Below are positions 1 through 8,802 of a DNA stretch of 64,000 nt, one piece after another. The translations under genes and the position numbers were made by a program. Source of the stretch: CAVTWY01 sp963738575 (lineage in GTDB: Bacteria > Pseudomonadota > Gammaproteobacteria > Burkholderiales > Burkholderiaceae_C); contig CAVTWY010000002.1 of assembly GCA_963738575.1 (NCBI GenBank), positions 620,001 to 684,000 on the forward strand, given 5' to 3'. Below the pieces are notes generated by a model that worked only from the letters and a program-made list of their open reading frames with translations, ran no database searches and had not been told where the DNA came from. Each line of letters starts with the position of its first letter. The first letter of the stretch is position 1.

Positions 1-364
1 GGTTCAACTCAACGAGGGCTATGTCGTCATACGCCAAGGTGAGCTCAACCTCATCGGTTGCCGCATTGATCCCCTGCGCTCGGCGTCCACGCACGTCAGT
101 CCGTTGGCCGACCGCACGCGCAAGCTCTTGATGCACAAAGAGGAGATTCGGCGGCTGATTGGCAAGGTGGAGCAGCGTGGCTTCACGATCGTACCGTTGA
201 ACCTGCACTTCAAGGGTGGGCGCGTCAAAGTGGATATTGCGCTGGCCAAAGGGCGTGCTGAGCACGACAAACGCGACGTACAGAAAAAGCGCGATTGGGA
301 GCGTGAAAAGGGCCGACTGATGCGCCACAAGGTGTCCTCCGGCAAGTCGTCGCGCGACAGTTGA
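1..364 (+). CDS. smpB: SsrA-binding protein SmpB (5' end outside window)
   Basis: SmpB binds tmRNA (SsrA) and delivers it to stalled ribosomes for trans-translation. The reading frame is already open at base 2 and runs to TGA at 362-364, giving about 120 residues of the family's usual 150-160, so only the N-terminus is missing. The visible part has the OB-fold strands (GYVVIRQGEL, TIVPLNLHFKGGRVKVDIALAKG) and the basic C-terminal tail (HDKRDVQKKRDWEREKGRLMR) that enters the decoding centre. The tail is complete. No tmRNA gene is in the window. Identification rests on family motifs and is secure. Confidence 0.95.
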   Translation, partial: VQLNEGYVVIRQGELNLIGCRIDPLRSASTHVSPLADRTRKLLMHKEEIRRLIGKVEQRGFTIVPLNLHFKGGRVKVDIALAKGRAEHDKRDVQKKRDWEREKGRLMRHKVSSGKSSRDS

Positions 365-414
365 TGGGGCAGCCGGTGACGAGTGTGGGCATGTTGAGTG
401 CCTGATCTTGCGCT

Positions 415-1467
415 TCAATCCATGCGCCTAACACCCATGCCTGCGGACCATTGAACGGCAGGCTTTTCGATCAGCCGATGAAACATGTCAGCCGCCAGCA
501 GGCTGGTCAGCCATGCAATCACGAGCCCGCAAGCATGCAGCCACGGCTCCGGCGCCACCCAGCGCGTGAACGCCGCATTCACCACCAAGCTCACTGGGAA
601 GTGAACCAAGAACAGAGAATAGCTGGTGCGAGAAAGGTATGCCAAGCCACGCTTGACCATGGAAGGCTGCCAAGGGCCTTGCGGGAGCGCCACAAGCAGT
701 GCTGCGCAAGCGGCGCCCACGGCCACACGCGTTCGCCACTCAAGAATCAACGCCAAGCTCACCAGCAGCGTTACCGCCAGCAGCGGTGCCTTGGGGCGAT
801 CCCATGCCAGCCACCAAGCACCCAAGACACCAAGGCCATAGACACCAAAAAAGTAAAACGCGGTGACGTCCCATGCGGCATCGCGGTTGGCATGGAAAAG
901 CGAAAAGGCCATCAGCCCCACAACAATTATCACCGCCCACTGCGGTGAGCGGGCTCGCCGCGTCAGCGTTATCACCAACACCAACAGCGCAAAGAGTTGA
1001 AAGTCGATGGCGATGTACCACACGCCAGCACTCAATGCCGGCATGCGCAGCAAGTCTTGCATCAAGGCAATGTGAGCAAACCACTGCGTCCAGGTGAAAG
1101 GCGCTGAAACGGAGTCATGCGTCATCCATTGGCGGGCCAACGCTGAGGCGCCAATCGACAGCACCAACACCACCCCATACGGCAACACCAAGCGGGCGTA
1201 GCGGTGCAGCAGCGCGGGTGCAAGTGCCCATGCATCGGCCACCCGTGCTTGCGGTGCCAGGTGCCTGGCCGCGAGAAAACCACCGACCACCAAAAACACT
1301 TGCACCGCCACACGGGCGTGACGCGACAACGCCTCAAACAACGCAGGCGCCAAGGGCCACGCGACGTCTGCCATGGGGCCGTAAAAGGCCAAATGGTGCC
1401 AAACGATCAACTGTGCGGCCACAGCCTTGGCCACGTCGACCCACGGCAAGGCGTGATGCCGCGTCAT
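415..1467 (-). CDS. Acyltransferase 3 family membrane protein
   Basis: A 350-residue polytopic membrane protein. It opens with a segment typical of acyltransferase family 3 (PWVDVAKAVAAQLIVWHHL), including the membrane histidine pair that these enzymes use to move acyl groups onto sugars or other surface molecules. About ten hydrophobic stretches follow, and the C-terminus (YLSRTSYSLFLVHFPVSLVV) is the usual family ending. The ATG overlaps the stop of metC in the four bases ATGA, so the two are probably translationally coupled. The acceptor substrate cannot be read from the sequence; O-antigen or exopolysaccharide acylation is only a guess. Confidence 0.8.
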   Translation of the reverse strand: MTRHHALPWVDVAKAVAAQLIVWHHLAFYGPMADVAWPLAPALFEALSRHARVAVQVFLVVGGFLAARHLAPQARVADAWALAPALLHRYARLVLPYGVVLVLSIGASALARQWMTHDSVSAPFTWTQWFAHIALMQDLLRMPALSAGVWYIAIDFQLFALLVLVITLTRRARSPQWAVIIVVGLMAFSLFHANRDAAWDVTAFYFFGVYGLGVLGAWWLAWDRPKAPLLAVTLLVSLALILEWRTRVAVGAACAALLVALPQGPWQPSMVKRGLAYLSRTSYSLFLVHFPVSLVVNAAFTRWVAPEPWLHACGLVIAWLTSLLAADMFHRLIEKPAVQWSAGMGVRRMD

Positions 1468-2654
1468 GCCATCACGGCAAAGGCTTGGTTCAGATCAGCC
1501 ATCAAGTCGTCGACGTGTTCTAACCCCACATTCAGGCGCACCAATCCACCCGCGTAACTCGACTGTGTTGGGCGCATCGACGCAAGGTTGTAGGGCACCG
1601 CCAAGCTGACCGGCCCACCCCACGAATAGCCAATCCGAAACAACGAAAGTGAATCCACGAAAGCGTCGATTTGTTGGGGCGTGAACCGTGCCTTGAACTC
1701 TAGCGTCAAGAGGCTGGCCGCCGCCGTGCAGTGAGAAGCCCAATGCGCGTGACCCGGCGAACCCTCCAATGCCGGGTGCAACACACGCTGCACGGCTGGT
1801 TGAGCCTGGCAGTGACGGGCTATCGCTCTTGTAGACGCATCGTGGGCCGCGTAGCGCAGGCCGATGCTGGGCAGTGCACGCAAGATGGCTTCCACGTCGT
1901 TGAGACCAACATTGAAGCCAATGCGGCTGTGCGTCAATGCCAGCTTCTCATGCAGCGCGACATCTCGACAACTGACCGAACCCATTAAAACATCACCGCC
2001 TCCCGAAGGGTACTTGGTCAACGCATGCGCGCTGATGTCAGCGCCCAGGCCTTCGCCCAAGTCAAAGGCACTGAAGGCGATGCCCGCGCCCCATGTGTTG
2101 TCGATCGCAATCACCGCCTGAGGCGCCGCTTCGCGGATGGTGCGGACCAGGCTGCGTAGATCCGGGAACTCCAAGGTGATAGAGCCTGGCGCCTCCAGCC
2201 ATACCAAGCGCGTGTTGGGTTGCAACTTGTCGCGCAGATCAGTGGGCTGCATCGGGTCGTAAATGCCGTGCATGACGCCCCAGGCCGCGAGCTCATGCCT
2301 GACAAAGGCCAGGTTGGGGCCGTAGACGTTGCTGGGCAAAAGCATGTGGTCGCCCAACTTCAACAAGGCCATGGCCGGCAGCGTGACAGCCGCCAAACCA
2401 CTGGGCACCAACGTCACGTGGGTGGCGCCTTCCAAGGTGGCCAAGCGCTGCTCCAACATGAACGTGGTGGGGGTGCCATGCAGCCCGTAGGTGTAAGACG
2501 ACTTGTCGACCCACTGGCGCGATCGCATCTGCGCCACGCTTGGGAATAGGACTGTCGAAGCCTTGAAGACTCCCACGGCAGGCGATTCAAACCCCTCGGG
2601 TGGTGCGTAGGGGTGATGGATGAGCGATGTGCTCAAAGTGCGGTTTTTTGGCAT
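1464..2654 (-). CDS. metC: Cystathionine beta-lyase, PLP-dependent
   Basis: Cleaves cystathionine to homocysteine, pyruvate and ammonia in methionine synthesis; cytoplasmic. The Cys/Met-metabolism PLP fold is complete at 396 residues. The Schiff-base lysine is K214 in HALTKYPSGGGDVLMG. Other family signatures are the N-terminal STVLFPSVAQM and YGLHGTPTTFMLEQRLA and the cofactor aspartate in AIDNTWGAGIAF. I chose ATG at 2654; a TTG six codons upstream is less likely. It follows rimO by 29 bases and overlaps the acyltransferase gene by 4, so it sits inside a leftward operon. Other members of the family (MetB, MetZ) are possible, but the sequence reads most like MetC of Burkholderiales. Confidence 0.85.
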   Translation of the reverse strand: MPKNRTLSTSLIHHPYAPPEGFESPAVGVFKASTVLFPSVAQMRSRQWVDKSSYTYGLHGTPTTFMLEQRLATLEGATHVTLVPSGLAAVTLPAMALLKLGDHMLLPSNVYGPNLAFVRHELAAWGVMHGIYDPMQPTDLRDKLQPNTRLVWLEAPGSITLEFPDLRSLVRTIREAAPQAVIAIDNTWGAGIAFSAFDLGEGLGADISAHALTKYPSGGGDVLMGSVSCRDVALHEKLALTHSRIGFNVGLNDVEAILRALPSIGLRYAAHDASTRAIARHCQAQPAVQRVLHPALEGSPGHAHWASHCTAAASLLTLEFKARFTPQQIDAFVDSLSLFRIGYSWGGPVSLAVPYNLASMRPTQSSYAGGLVRLNVGLEHVDDLMADLNQAFAVMA

Positions 2655-2683
2655 GCCGCAATGATCGCGCAAAACACCCGCTG

Positions 2684-4084
2684 CTAAATCGGCATCGCCA
2701 CCAAATCATGCCCTTGTGCTGCCACGATTCGAGCCTGGGTGAACTCGCCAACCTTCAAGACCTTGCTGGCCTTGGCAGGCGGCAGCAAGCGCACCGTGCC
2801 GTCGATCTCAGGGGCGTCGGCGTAGGTGCGTCCCACGCCGCCTTGGCGGCCCATGGCCGGCGCACGGTCAACCAGCACTTGCATCGTGGCACCGACCCGC
2901 TTGGCCAAGCGGTTGACCGACACGCGCTCGGCCACGGCCATGAACTGGGCGCGTCGTTCTTCGCGCACCGCGTCGGGCACTGGGTTGGGAAGCACATTGG
3001 CAGCAGCGCCTGTCACGGGTGAATAGGCGAAGCACCCTGCCCGGTCGATGCCGGCCACTTCGACAAAGTCAAGCAGCGCTTGAAACTCAGCCTCGGTCTC
3101 ACCCGGAAACCCCGCGATGAACGTGCTTCGCACCACCAAAGACGGGCAGACCTCGCGCCAAGCAGCGATGCGCTCCAGGTGACGCTCGCCGCTGGCGGGG
3201 CGCTTCATGCGCTTGAGCACGTCGGGGTGGGCATGCTGCAGAGGAATGTCCAGGTACGGCAGCACCAAGCCGCTGGCCATCAACGGCAATACAGCGTCCA
3301 CATGGGGGTAGGGATAAACGTAGTGCAAACGAACCCATGCACCATGCGCTGCCGCCAGTTCACCCAACTGCTCGCACAAGTCGAACATGCGAGTCTTGAC
3401 GGGTTTGCCGTTGAAGAACCCCGTGCGGTACTTGACGTCCACGCCGTAGGCGCTGGTGTCCTGGCTCACCACGAGCAGCTCTTTAACGCCCGATTCGAAC
3501 AAGCGTTTGGCCTCGCCCAGAACGTCGCCAATGGGGCGTGACACCAGATCACCTCGCATCGACGGGATGATGCAAAACGTGCAACGGTGGTTGCAGCCTT
3601 CGCTTATCTTGAGGTAGGCGTAGTGTTTGGGCGTGAGTTTGATGCCTTGCGCAGGCACCAAGTCCGTGAACGGGTCGTGCGGTTTGGGTACGTGCAAATG
3701 CACGGCATCCATCACGGCGGCGGTGTCGTGGGGCCCCGTCACGGCCAACACCTTGGGGTGCATGCGCTGCACAAAGTTGGCGCCGCCTGCGTCAGCGCGC
3801 GCGCCCAAGCAACCCGTGACCACCACCTTGCCGTTGCTGTGGAGCGCCTCGCCAATGGCATCCAGGCTCTCTTGCACTGCAGCGTCAATGAACCCACAGG
3901 TGTTGACGATCACCAGATCGGCTTGCGCGTACTGTTTGGTGGTGACGTAGCCCTCGGCGCTGAGCTGGGTCAGGATCAGTTCTGAGTCGGTCAGTGCTTT
4001 GGGGCAACCAAGCGAAACGAACCCAATCTTGGGTGTCGAAGACTGCGGCATCGAAGGGAGGTCGATCAAATCAATGGCGCTCAT
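2684..4084 (-). CDS. rimO: Ribosomal protein S12 methylthiotransferase RimO
   Basis: Radical-SAM enzyme that adds a methylthio group to an aspartate of ribosomal protein S12. In order: the UPF0004 domain (IGFVSLGCPKALTDSE, with further cysteines in VIVNTCGFID and VVTGCLGARA that bind the auxiliary cluster), the radical-SAM core with CxxxCxxC at C164, C168 and C171 (GCNHRCTFCIIPSMRG), and a C-terminal TRAM domain. The ATG at 4084 gives 466 residues; an upstream start at 4144 would overlap phaR and adds atypical residues. It lies between phaR and metC on the same strand. Identification is firm because GCPKALTDSE and the SAYGVDVKY region distinguish RimO from MiaB. Confidence 0.95.
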   Translation of the reverse strand: MSAIDLIDLPSMPQSSTPKIGFVSLGCPKALTDSELILTQLSAEGYVTTKQYAQADLVIVNTCGFIDAAVQESLDAIGEALHSNGKVVVTGCLGARADAGGANFVQRMHPKVLAVTGPHDTAAVMDAVHLHVPKPHDPFTDLVPAQGIKLTPKHYAYLKISEGCNHRCTFCIIPSMRGDLVSRPIGDVLGEAKRLFESGVKELLVVSQDTSAYGVDVKYRTGFFNGKPVKTRMFDLCEQLGELAAAHGAWVRLHYVYPYPHVDAVLPLMASGLVLPYLDIPLQHAHPDVLKRMKRPASGERHLERIAAWREVCPSLVVRSTFIAGFPGETEAEFQALLDFVEVAGIDRAGCFAYSPVTGAAANVLPNPVPDAVREERRAQFMAVAERVSVNRLAKRVGATMQVLVDRAPAMGRQGGVGRTYADAPEIDGTVRLLPPAKASKVLKVGEFTQARIVAAQGHDLVAMPI

Positions 4085-4106
4085 GAACGATGGCCAGAAG
4101 TCGGCG

Positions 4107-4685
4107 TCATTTCTTGGGTGGAACAAAGGCGCCGAGCAGACCACCTGATTGCTGACTCATCTGCTCTTGCATCTTCACGAATAGGTTTTTGGACTGCTCT
4201 AGGTAGTTGCCCATCAGGCCCTGCATCATCGGGGCTTGCCCGTTGACGAATTGCGACCACAAATCGGGCGTGAAAGCTGCCGGGTCGTACAAACCGCGCC
4301 CCTGATCGGTAAAGCGCTGCTGCAAATCAACAAAGGTTTGCATGTTCTTTTCTAGGTATGCACCCATCACGCCTTGCATGGTGTGCCCATAGAAGCGAAC
4401 AATCTGCGCCAACGTTTGGGTTGAGAACATGGGCAAGCCACCGCTCTCTTCTTCGAGGATGATCTGCAACAAGATGCTGCGCGTGATCTCGTCACCCGTT
4501 TTTGCGTCACGCACCTCAAACACTTCACCATTCATCACCATCTGTTTGACGTCGGCCAGTGTGATGTAGCCACTGGTCTGGGTGTCATACAAGCGACGGT
4601 TGGGGTACTTTTTAAGCACGCGCAGCGCACCCGCAGCAGCGTCGGGTGCAACCTTTTTCTCGCGGCCTTTGCGGGCGATAGCCAT
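4107..4685 (-). CDS. phaR: Polyhydroxyalkanoate synthesis repressor PhaR
   Basis: PhaR binds PHB and DNA and represses phasin and PHB-synthesis genes until polymer accumulates. The N-terminal DNA-binding motif VLKKYPNRRLYDTQTSGYI and the following TLADVKQMVMNGEVFEV are diagnostic. The C-terminal half (IVRFYGHTMQGVMGAYLE, then a Gln/Met-rich tail) is the PHB-accumulation domain. I place the start at ATG 4685 (192 residues), seven codons inside the longest frame, because family members begin just before the basic stretch. No phaC or phaAB is nearby, but bdhA (9748-10527) belongs to the same polymer cycle. It is divergent from the TerC gene across 189 bases. Confidence 0.93.
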   Translation of the reverse strand: MAIARKGREKKVAPDAAAGALRVLKKYPNRRLYDTQTSGYITLADVKQMVMNGEVFEVRDAKTGDEITRSILLQIILEEESGGLPMFSTQTLAQIVRFYGHTMQGVMGAYLEKNMQTFVDLQQRFTDQGRGLYDPAAFTPDLWSQFVNGQAPMMQGLMGNYLEQSKNLFVKMQEQMSQQSGGLLGAFVPPKK

Positions 4686-4874
4686 GGGAGTCTCCTGGGC
4701 CGACATCGCTTCGCGTGGTGGCGAAACGGGGCAACGGCAGTGGTGGCCGAAAAGCCGAATTTGATTAGGGAAATCAGCGACTTATCGAACGTGGTGGCAT
4801 CATACCAACGATACTGCGGCGCTTATCATGGATGCTGAACAAGCGTCCGATCAACCCCCCGACATCCATCCCCC

Positions 4875-5624
4875 ATGATCGAACTGCTGACAAGCCCTCA
4901 GGCGTGGATTGCCTTTGCCACCCTCACCGCACTCGAGCTGGTGCTGGGCATCGACAACATCATCTTCATTTCAATCTTGGTGGACAAACTGCCACCTGCC
5001 CAGCGCGAAATGGCCCGGCGTATCGGCCTCTTCATGGCCATGTTCATGCGCATTGGCCTGCTCTTGGTGTTGGCATGGATCGTTGGCCTGGTGACGCCGC
5101 TCTTCACCGTGATGGGTCAAGAAATCTCAGGCCGCGACCTGATTCTCATCCTGGGCGGCTTGTTCTTGATCTGGAAAAGCACCACCGAAGTGCACCAGTC
5201 GCTTGAGGGCGAGGAGGCTCATGGTGCCAGTGTTGTCAAGGCCACTTTTGCGTCCGTCATCATGCAAATCATGGTGATCGACCTGGTGTTCTCGCTCGAC
5301 TCCATCATCACAGCCGTGGGCATGGTTGACGATGTGAAAATCATGATTGCTGCGGTTGTATCCTCGGTCGCCTTGATGATGTTGTTTGCAGGGCCGATAG
5401 GGCGATTTGTTTCAGCCCACCCCACCATCAAAATGCTGGCGCTCAGCTTCTTGATCGTGGTCGGCGTGGTGCTGGTGGCCGAGGGGCTCGACTACCACGT
5501 GCCCAAAGGCTACGTTTACTTCGCCATGGCGTTTTCATTGGGTGTTGAAATGCTCAACATCACGATGCGCAAGCGCGCAGGGCGGACTGTCAAGTTGAAC
5601 CCGCCTCACATGCCTGGGGACTGA
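4875..5624 (+). CDS. TerC family integral membrane protein
   Basis: A 249-residue membrane protein of the TerC/YoaE/Alx family, implicated in metal (notably manganese) export and tellurite resistance. It has about seven hydrophobic helices. The family's charged motifs lie inside membrane segments: LELVLGIDNIIFISILV near residue 20 and DLVFSLDSIITAVGMV near 140, whose acidic residues are thought to coordinate the ion. It has no CBS or CorC domains, so it is the short form. There is no sign of a yybP-ykoY manganese riboswitch in the 189 bases upstream. The transported ion cannot be fixed from sequence. Confidence 0.88.
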   Translation: MIELLTSPQAWIAFATLTALELVLGIDNIIFISILVDKLPPAQREMARRIGLFMAMFMRIGLLLVLAWIVGLVTPLFTVMGQEISGRDLILILGGLFLIWKSTTEVHQSLEGEEAHGASVVKATFASVIMQIMVIDLVFSLDSIITAVGMVDDVKIMIAAVVSSVALMMLFAGPIGRFVSAHPTIKMLALSFLIVVGVVLVAEGLDYHVPKGYVYFAMAFSLGVEMLNITMRKRAGRTVKLNPPHMPGD

Positions 5625-5737
5625 ATCCGCATGGACCGGGCTTGGCAGCTCAAGGCTGCGGTGGCGCAGCATGGCTACAAGTTCGCCGCTTGCATCACTC
5701 GGTTCACGAACCTACTCTCAGCCGATCGCAGAAAGTC

Positions 5738-6391
5738 ATGATAACGGGCCAGCCCTGGGTTTTGAGTCACGTTCAGGTCGCAGCCGAAGCGGCGGCGACG
5801 GTAGCGTTCGCGCTGTCGGGCGTCATCGAGGCCGCACGCAAACGACTGGACGCTGTAGGCATTTGCGTGGTTGGCGGCCTGGCTGCGTTTGGCGGCGGCA
5901 CGGTGCGCGACGTGCTGCTGGATCGCCGGCCGCTGTTCTGGATCGAACACGCTGGCTGGATTTGGGCCCTGCTGGGCCTGTGCGTCGCAGCGATGTTGTT
6001 CATGCGCGCCCGCCATCTTGAGCCGACCGAACGGGCGATGCACTGGCCCGACGCCGTCGGCCTCGGGCTGTTTTCGGGCAGTGGCACCCAGATCGCCCTC
6101 GACAGTGGCATGCCCGCCATTGTGGCAGTGCTCTTTGGGATGATTTCTGCAGTCTTTGGCGGTGTGTTGCGCGACATCGTCTGCAACGAGATCCCGCGTG
6201 CTTTCAGCGACCACCGTCCTTACGCGATCTGCTCGTTCGTCGGCGGGTGGGTTCTTGTCGCGGGCCACGCAGCCGCGCTTCCGGGGTGGATCGCGCTGGT
6301 CAGTGCAGCATTGGTTGCATCCGGCTTGCGCGTCGCGGCGGTAGCTCTCGATTGGCGCTTACCGGCCTGGCAGGCCACGCGATTGAAGTGA
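5738..6391 (+). CDS. TRIC / UPF0126 (YicG-like) membrane protein
   Basis: A 217-residue membrane protein made of two homologous three-helix units. Each carries the family's glycine-rich Arg-Asp motif (GGGTVRDVLLDRRP near residue 50, GGVLRDIVCNEIP near 135). Bacterial homologues of trimeric intracellular cation (TRIC) channels share this plan and conduct monovalent cations. The start is ATG 5738; the open frame extends 32 codons upstream, but that part is not family-like. It lies 113 bases after the TerC gene on the same strand and could be co-transcribed. A role in glycine transport has been suggested for some relatives, so the substrate is uncertain. Confidence 0.85.
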   Translation: MITGQPWVLSHVQVAAEAAATVAFALSGVIEAARKRLDAVGICVVGGLAAFGGGTVRDVLLDRRPLFWIEHAGWIWALLGLCVAAMLFMRARHLEPTERAMHWPDAVGLGLFSGSGTQIALDSGMPAIVAVLFGMISAVFGGVLRDIVCNEIPRAFSDHRPYAICSFVGGWVLVAGHAAALPGWIALVSAALVASGLRVAAVALDWRLPAWQATRLK

Positions 6392-6423
6392 CGCTGAGTT
6401 TTCGGACCCTGCTTCGTGCCGCC

Positions 6424-6456
6424 AAAACAAAAGGCCTGGCGTTTCCGCCAAGCCTT
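6424..6456 (-). terminator. Intrinsic terminator after tRNA-Val
   Basis: Read on the minus strand, an 11-bp stem with one mismatch (6446-6456 with 6431-6441) closes on a GAAA tetraloop and is followed by a T-rich stretch (complement of AAAACAA, 6424-6430). It lies 18 bases beyond the CCA end of tRNA-Val and is positioned to end the relA/tRNA-Val transcript. It may also stop transcripts arriving from the TRIC gene on the other strand, although the T-run there is poor. Confidence 0.75.
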
Positions 6457-6474
6457 CAATTTAACTACCGAATT

Positions 6475-6551
6475 TGGTAGGCGCGAATGGACTCGAACCA
6501 TCGACCCCCACCATGTCAAGGTGGTGCTCTAACCAGCTGAGCTACGCGCCT
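6475..6551 (-). tRNA. tRNA-Val (anticodon GAC)
   Basis: A 77-nt gene including an encoded CCA (6475-6477). On the minus strand the acceptor stem begins AGGCGCG and pairs with CGCGCCT. The D-arm is GCTCAGCTGGTTAGAGC and the anticodon arm is CACCT-TGACATG-style with GAC at the centre of the loop. The T-arm contains GGTTCGAGTCC. The GAC anticodon reads GUC/GUU valine codons. It sits between relA and an intrinsic terminator. Confidence 0.95.
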
Positions 6552-6560
6552 AAGCCCTTC

Positions 6561-6569
6561 ATTATAGCA
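6561..6569 (-). promoter_or_regulatory. Extended -10 promoter element for tRNA-Val
   Basis: On the minus strand the bases TGCTATAAT lie about 10 nt before the mature tRNA 5' end. This is a perfect -10 hexamer with the TGn extension, which can substitute for a weak -35. No good -35 is present at 16-18 bp. It suggests the tRNA has its own promoter in addition to read-through from relA. Confidence 0.55.
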
Positions 6570-6615
6570 GTGCCCGAGTCGGCTACTCTCACGTCGACAG
6601 CACCGCAAAGGCCCC

Positions 6616-8802
6616 CTACTTCCGCCGCGCCTGGCGCACGCCAGTCACCTTGTTGATCTGAGCCAACAATCCGCCAAGGGCCGAGGCGTCGGCAATCTCA
6701 ACCGTGAACGTCATCCAGGCCACCCTGTCGCGGGCGCCGTGCACCGTTTGAGATTGAACCCCCACCACGTTGACGCGCTCCTTGGCCAGCACGTCTGAGA
6801 CATCGCGCAACAGCGCCGGTCGATCCAACGCTTCAACGGCCAAGTCGACGGTGTAGCGCGAGGCTGCCGCCGTGGCATGCTCGCCCCATGCCACCGCACA
6901 AACGCGAGCGGGGGCTTGGGAAACCATGTGTCGAAAGTTGGTGCAAGCCGCGCGGTGAATGGCCACACCCTTGTAGCGCGTGACAAACCCGCCGATAGCG
7001 TCTGGCGGCGCCGGGCGGCAACATTTGGCAAGCGCCGTCAAAAGCGAGTCGACACCGACCACCAAAACATCGCCTTGAGCGCGCACAGGCGGCCTTTGCG
7101 CAAGCCGCTGTGCCTTGGACGCCAACAGCTGTGCGGCGCTCTCGTCAACGCTGACGGCAGGCACTGCTGTTTGCCAAAGCAACTCAACGTCACGCAACGG
7201 CAGCTCGTCTTTGCCCAACGTCGAGTAAAGCGCCTCGGCGTCGGCAAGGTGAAGCAAGGTGGCCACATCGTTGTGTTTGGTGGTTGTGCGGCCCAGCCGC
7301 TGCAAGGTTCGCTCAAGCCTGTCACGGCCTTTGGCCACTGTTTGTGCGTGCGCTTTTTCATTGAACCAAGCGCGCACTTTGGTACGCGATCGGGCGCTGG
7401 CCAGAAAACCCAATTCGGGGTTGAGCCAGTCCAGGGATGGCCCACCTTCTTTGCCGACGACCACCTCGACGGTTTGCCCGTTTTTTAGCGGCGTATTCAG
7501 TGCCACCATGGTGCCGTCAAGCTTGGCGCCGCGGCAACGGTGACCGATGGCAGTGTGAAGGTTGTAGGCGAAATCCACCGCCGTGGCGCCGCTGGGCAAA
7601 TCAATGACTGCACCTTGAGGCGTAAAAACGTAAACGCGATCGTTGCGCGGCGTGGTGGCATCGCCGTCGGTCACCACATCCTGCTCCCACGCCAGCAGTT
7701 GCTGCAGCATGGCTTTGCGTGCTCCAGCCACCCGCTGAGCGTCTGAACCTGCGGTGTTGACGCCCGCATAGCCCTTGGCGCCTGCCTCTTTGTAGGCCCA
7801 GTGAGCGGCAACACCATGCTCGGCGTGTTCATGCATCGCTCGGGTTCGAATCTGCACTTCAATGGGGCGTGCGAAATCGTCCAACACCACCGTGTGCAAT
7901 GACTGGTAGCCATTGATCTTGGGGCTGGCGATGTAGTCGTCAAACTCGCCGTCCAGGGGTTTCCAACGCGAGTGGACTTGCGCCAGCGCGCCGTAGCAAG
8001 CAGCAACGTCTGCCACAACGATGCGAATGGCGCGCAGGTCGAGCACTTGATCGGCACGCAAGTGTTTGCCTTGCATCTTGCGCCAAACGCTGTAGAGGTG
8101 CTTGGCGCGACCCGCAACATCAGCCTGTACGCTGTGGGTCGCAAGCCAAGCGACTACAGACTGTTGAAACTGCGCCACTTGTTGCATGCGCTGCTCGCGC
8201 GTGGCCTCGACGGCCCGCGCCACCTCTGCGTAGGCCTCGGGTTGCGTGGTGCGAAATGCCAGGTCTTCCAACTCCCACTTGAGGCTCCATACGCCCAAAC
8301 GATTGGCAAGCGGGGCCAACAGTGTCAAGGCTTCTTGCGCCAGCGTGGGTGGATAGGGTATGCCTTGTTGCACGTGCCAACGCATGCTTTGCAGTCGCGA
8401 TGCGAGATGCAACAAGACGCCGCGCAAGTCGCGCGAAAACGCCAACAACATGCGCCGCACGCGCTCGGTGCGAACGCTGCTGCTTTCGTGCAAAGCGCTG
8501 GCAGCCATTCGGGCAGTGGCCTCCAACTTGGCAAGTTGCTTGGTACCGTGCACCAAGCTCGCCACTGAAGTGCCAAACGCAGCCTCGATGGTGGGCACGG
8601 CCTCTTCGTCAATCTGCGCCACCATGCCCAAGATCATGGCTGCCTGCAGCAGCACGGGCGCGTTGGCTTGGCGCAGGATGGCGGCGGCCTCAACGGCGTG
8701 TTGGTAGGCGTTCTCGCCGTCCTGCAAAAGCACGCCCTCGAGCAGCGGCAGCGCAAAGGCCTGGGCCTCGGCGATCAGTGCTGCATCGGCCAACCCAGTC
8801 AT
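6616..8802 (-). CDS. relA: (p)ppGpp synthetase RelA (stringent response)
   Basis: Makes (p)ppGpp from ATP and GTP/GDP when uncharged tRNA sits on the ribosome. At 728 residues it has the long RSH layout: N-terminal HD region, synthetase domain (DLRAIRIVVAD, then KINGYQSLHTVV), TGS domain (RVYVFTPQGAVIDLPSGATAVDFAY), a helical/zinc-finger-like region with KCCRPAPPDAIGGFV, and a C-terminal ACT domain (DRPALLRDVSDVLAKE). The HD motif of the hydrolase site is not preserved (AAMILGMVAQID instead of HD). The synthetase carries the acidic ExDD form (GEFDDYIASPK) typical of monofunctional RelA. It therefore looks like synthetase only, and a SpoT should exist elsewhere. Its ATG overlaps the hydrolase stop (ATGA). 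Confidence 0.95.
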   Translation of the reverse strand: MTGLADAALIAEAQAFALPLLEGVLLQDGENAYQHAVEAAAILRQANAPVLLQAAMILGMVAQIDEEAVPTIEAAFGTSVASLVHGTKQLAKLEATARMAASALHESSSVRTERVRRMLLAFSRDLRGVLLHLASRLQSMRWHVQQGIPYPPTLAQEALTLLAPLANRLGVWSLKWELEDLAFRTTQPEAYAEVARAVEATREQRMQQVAQFQQSVVAWLATHSVQADVAGRAKHLYSVWRKMQGKHLRADQVLDLRAIRIVVADVAACYGALAQVHSRWKPLDGEFDDYIASPKINGYQSLHTVVLDDFARPIEVQIRTRAMHEHAEHGVAAHWAYKEAGAKGYAGVNTAGSDAQRVAGARKAMLQQLLAWEQDVVTDGDATTPRNDRVYVFTPQGAVIDLPSGATAVDFAYNLHTAIGHRCRGAKLDGTMVALNTPLKNGQTVEVVVGKEGGPSLDWLNPELGFLASARSRTKVRAWFNEKAHAQTVAKGRDRLERTLQRLGRTTTKHNDVATLLHLADAEALYSTLGKDELPLRDVELLWQTAVPAVSVDESAAQLLASKAQRLAQRPPVRAQGDVLVVGVDSLLTALAKCCRPAPPDAIGGFVTRYKGVAIHRAACTNFRHMVSQAPARVCAVAWGEHATAAASRYTVDLAVEALDRPALLRDVSDVLAKERVNVVGVQSQTVHGARDRVAWMTFTVEIADASALGGLLAQINKVTGVRQARRK

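Noticed and set aside
4686..4874. yybP-ykoY manganese riboswitch ahead of the TerC gene
   Set aside because: The family is often controlled this way, but no matching paired helices or terminator were found in the intergenic stretch.
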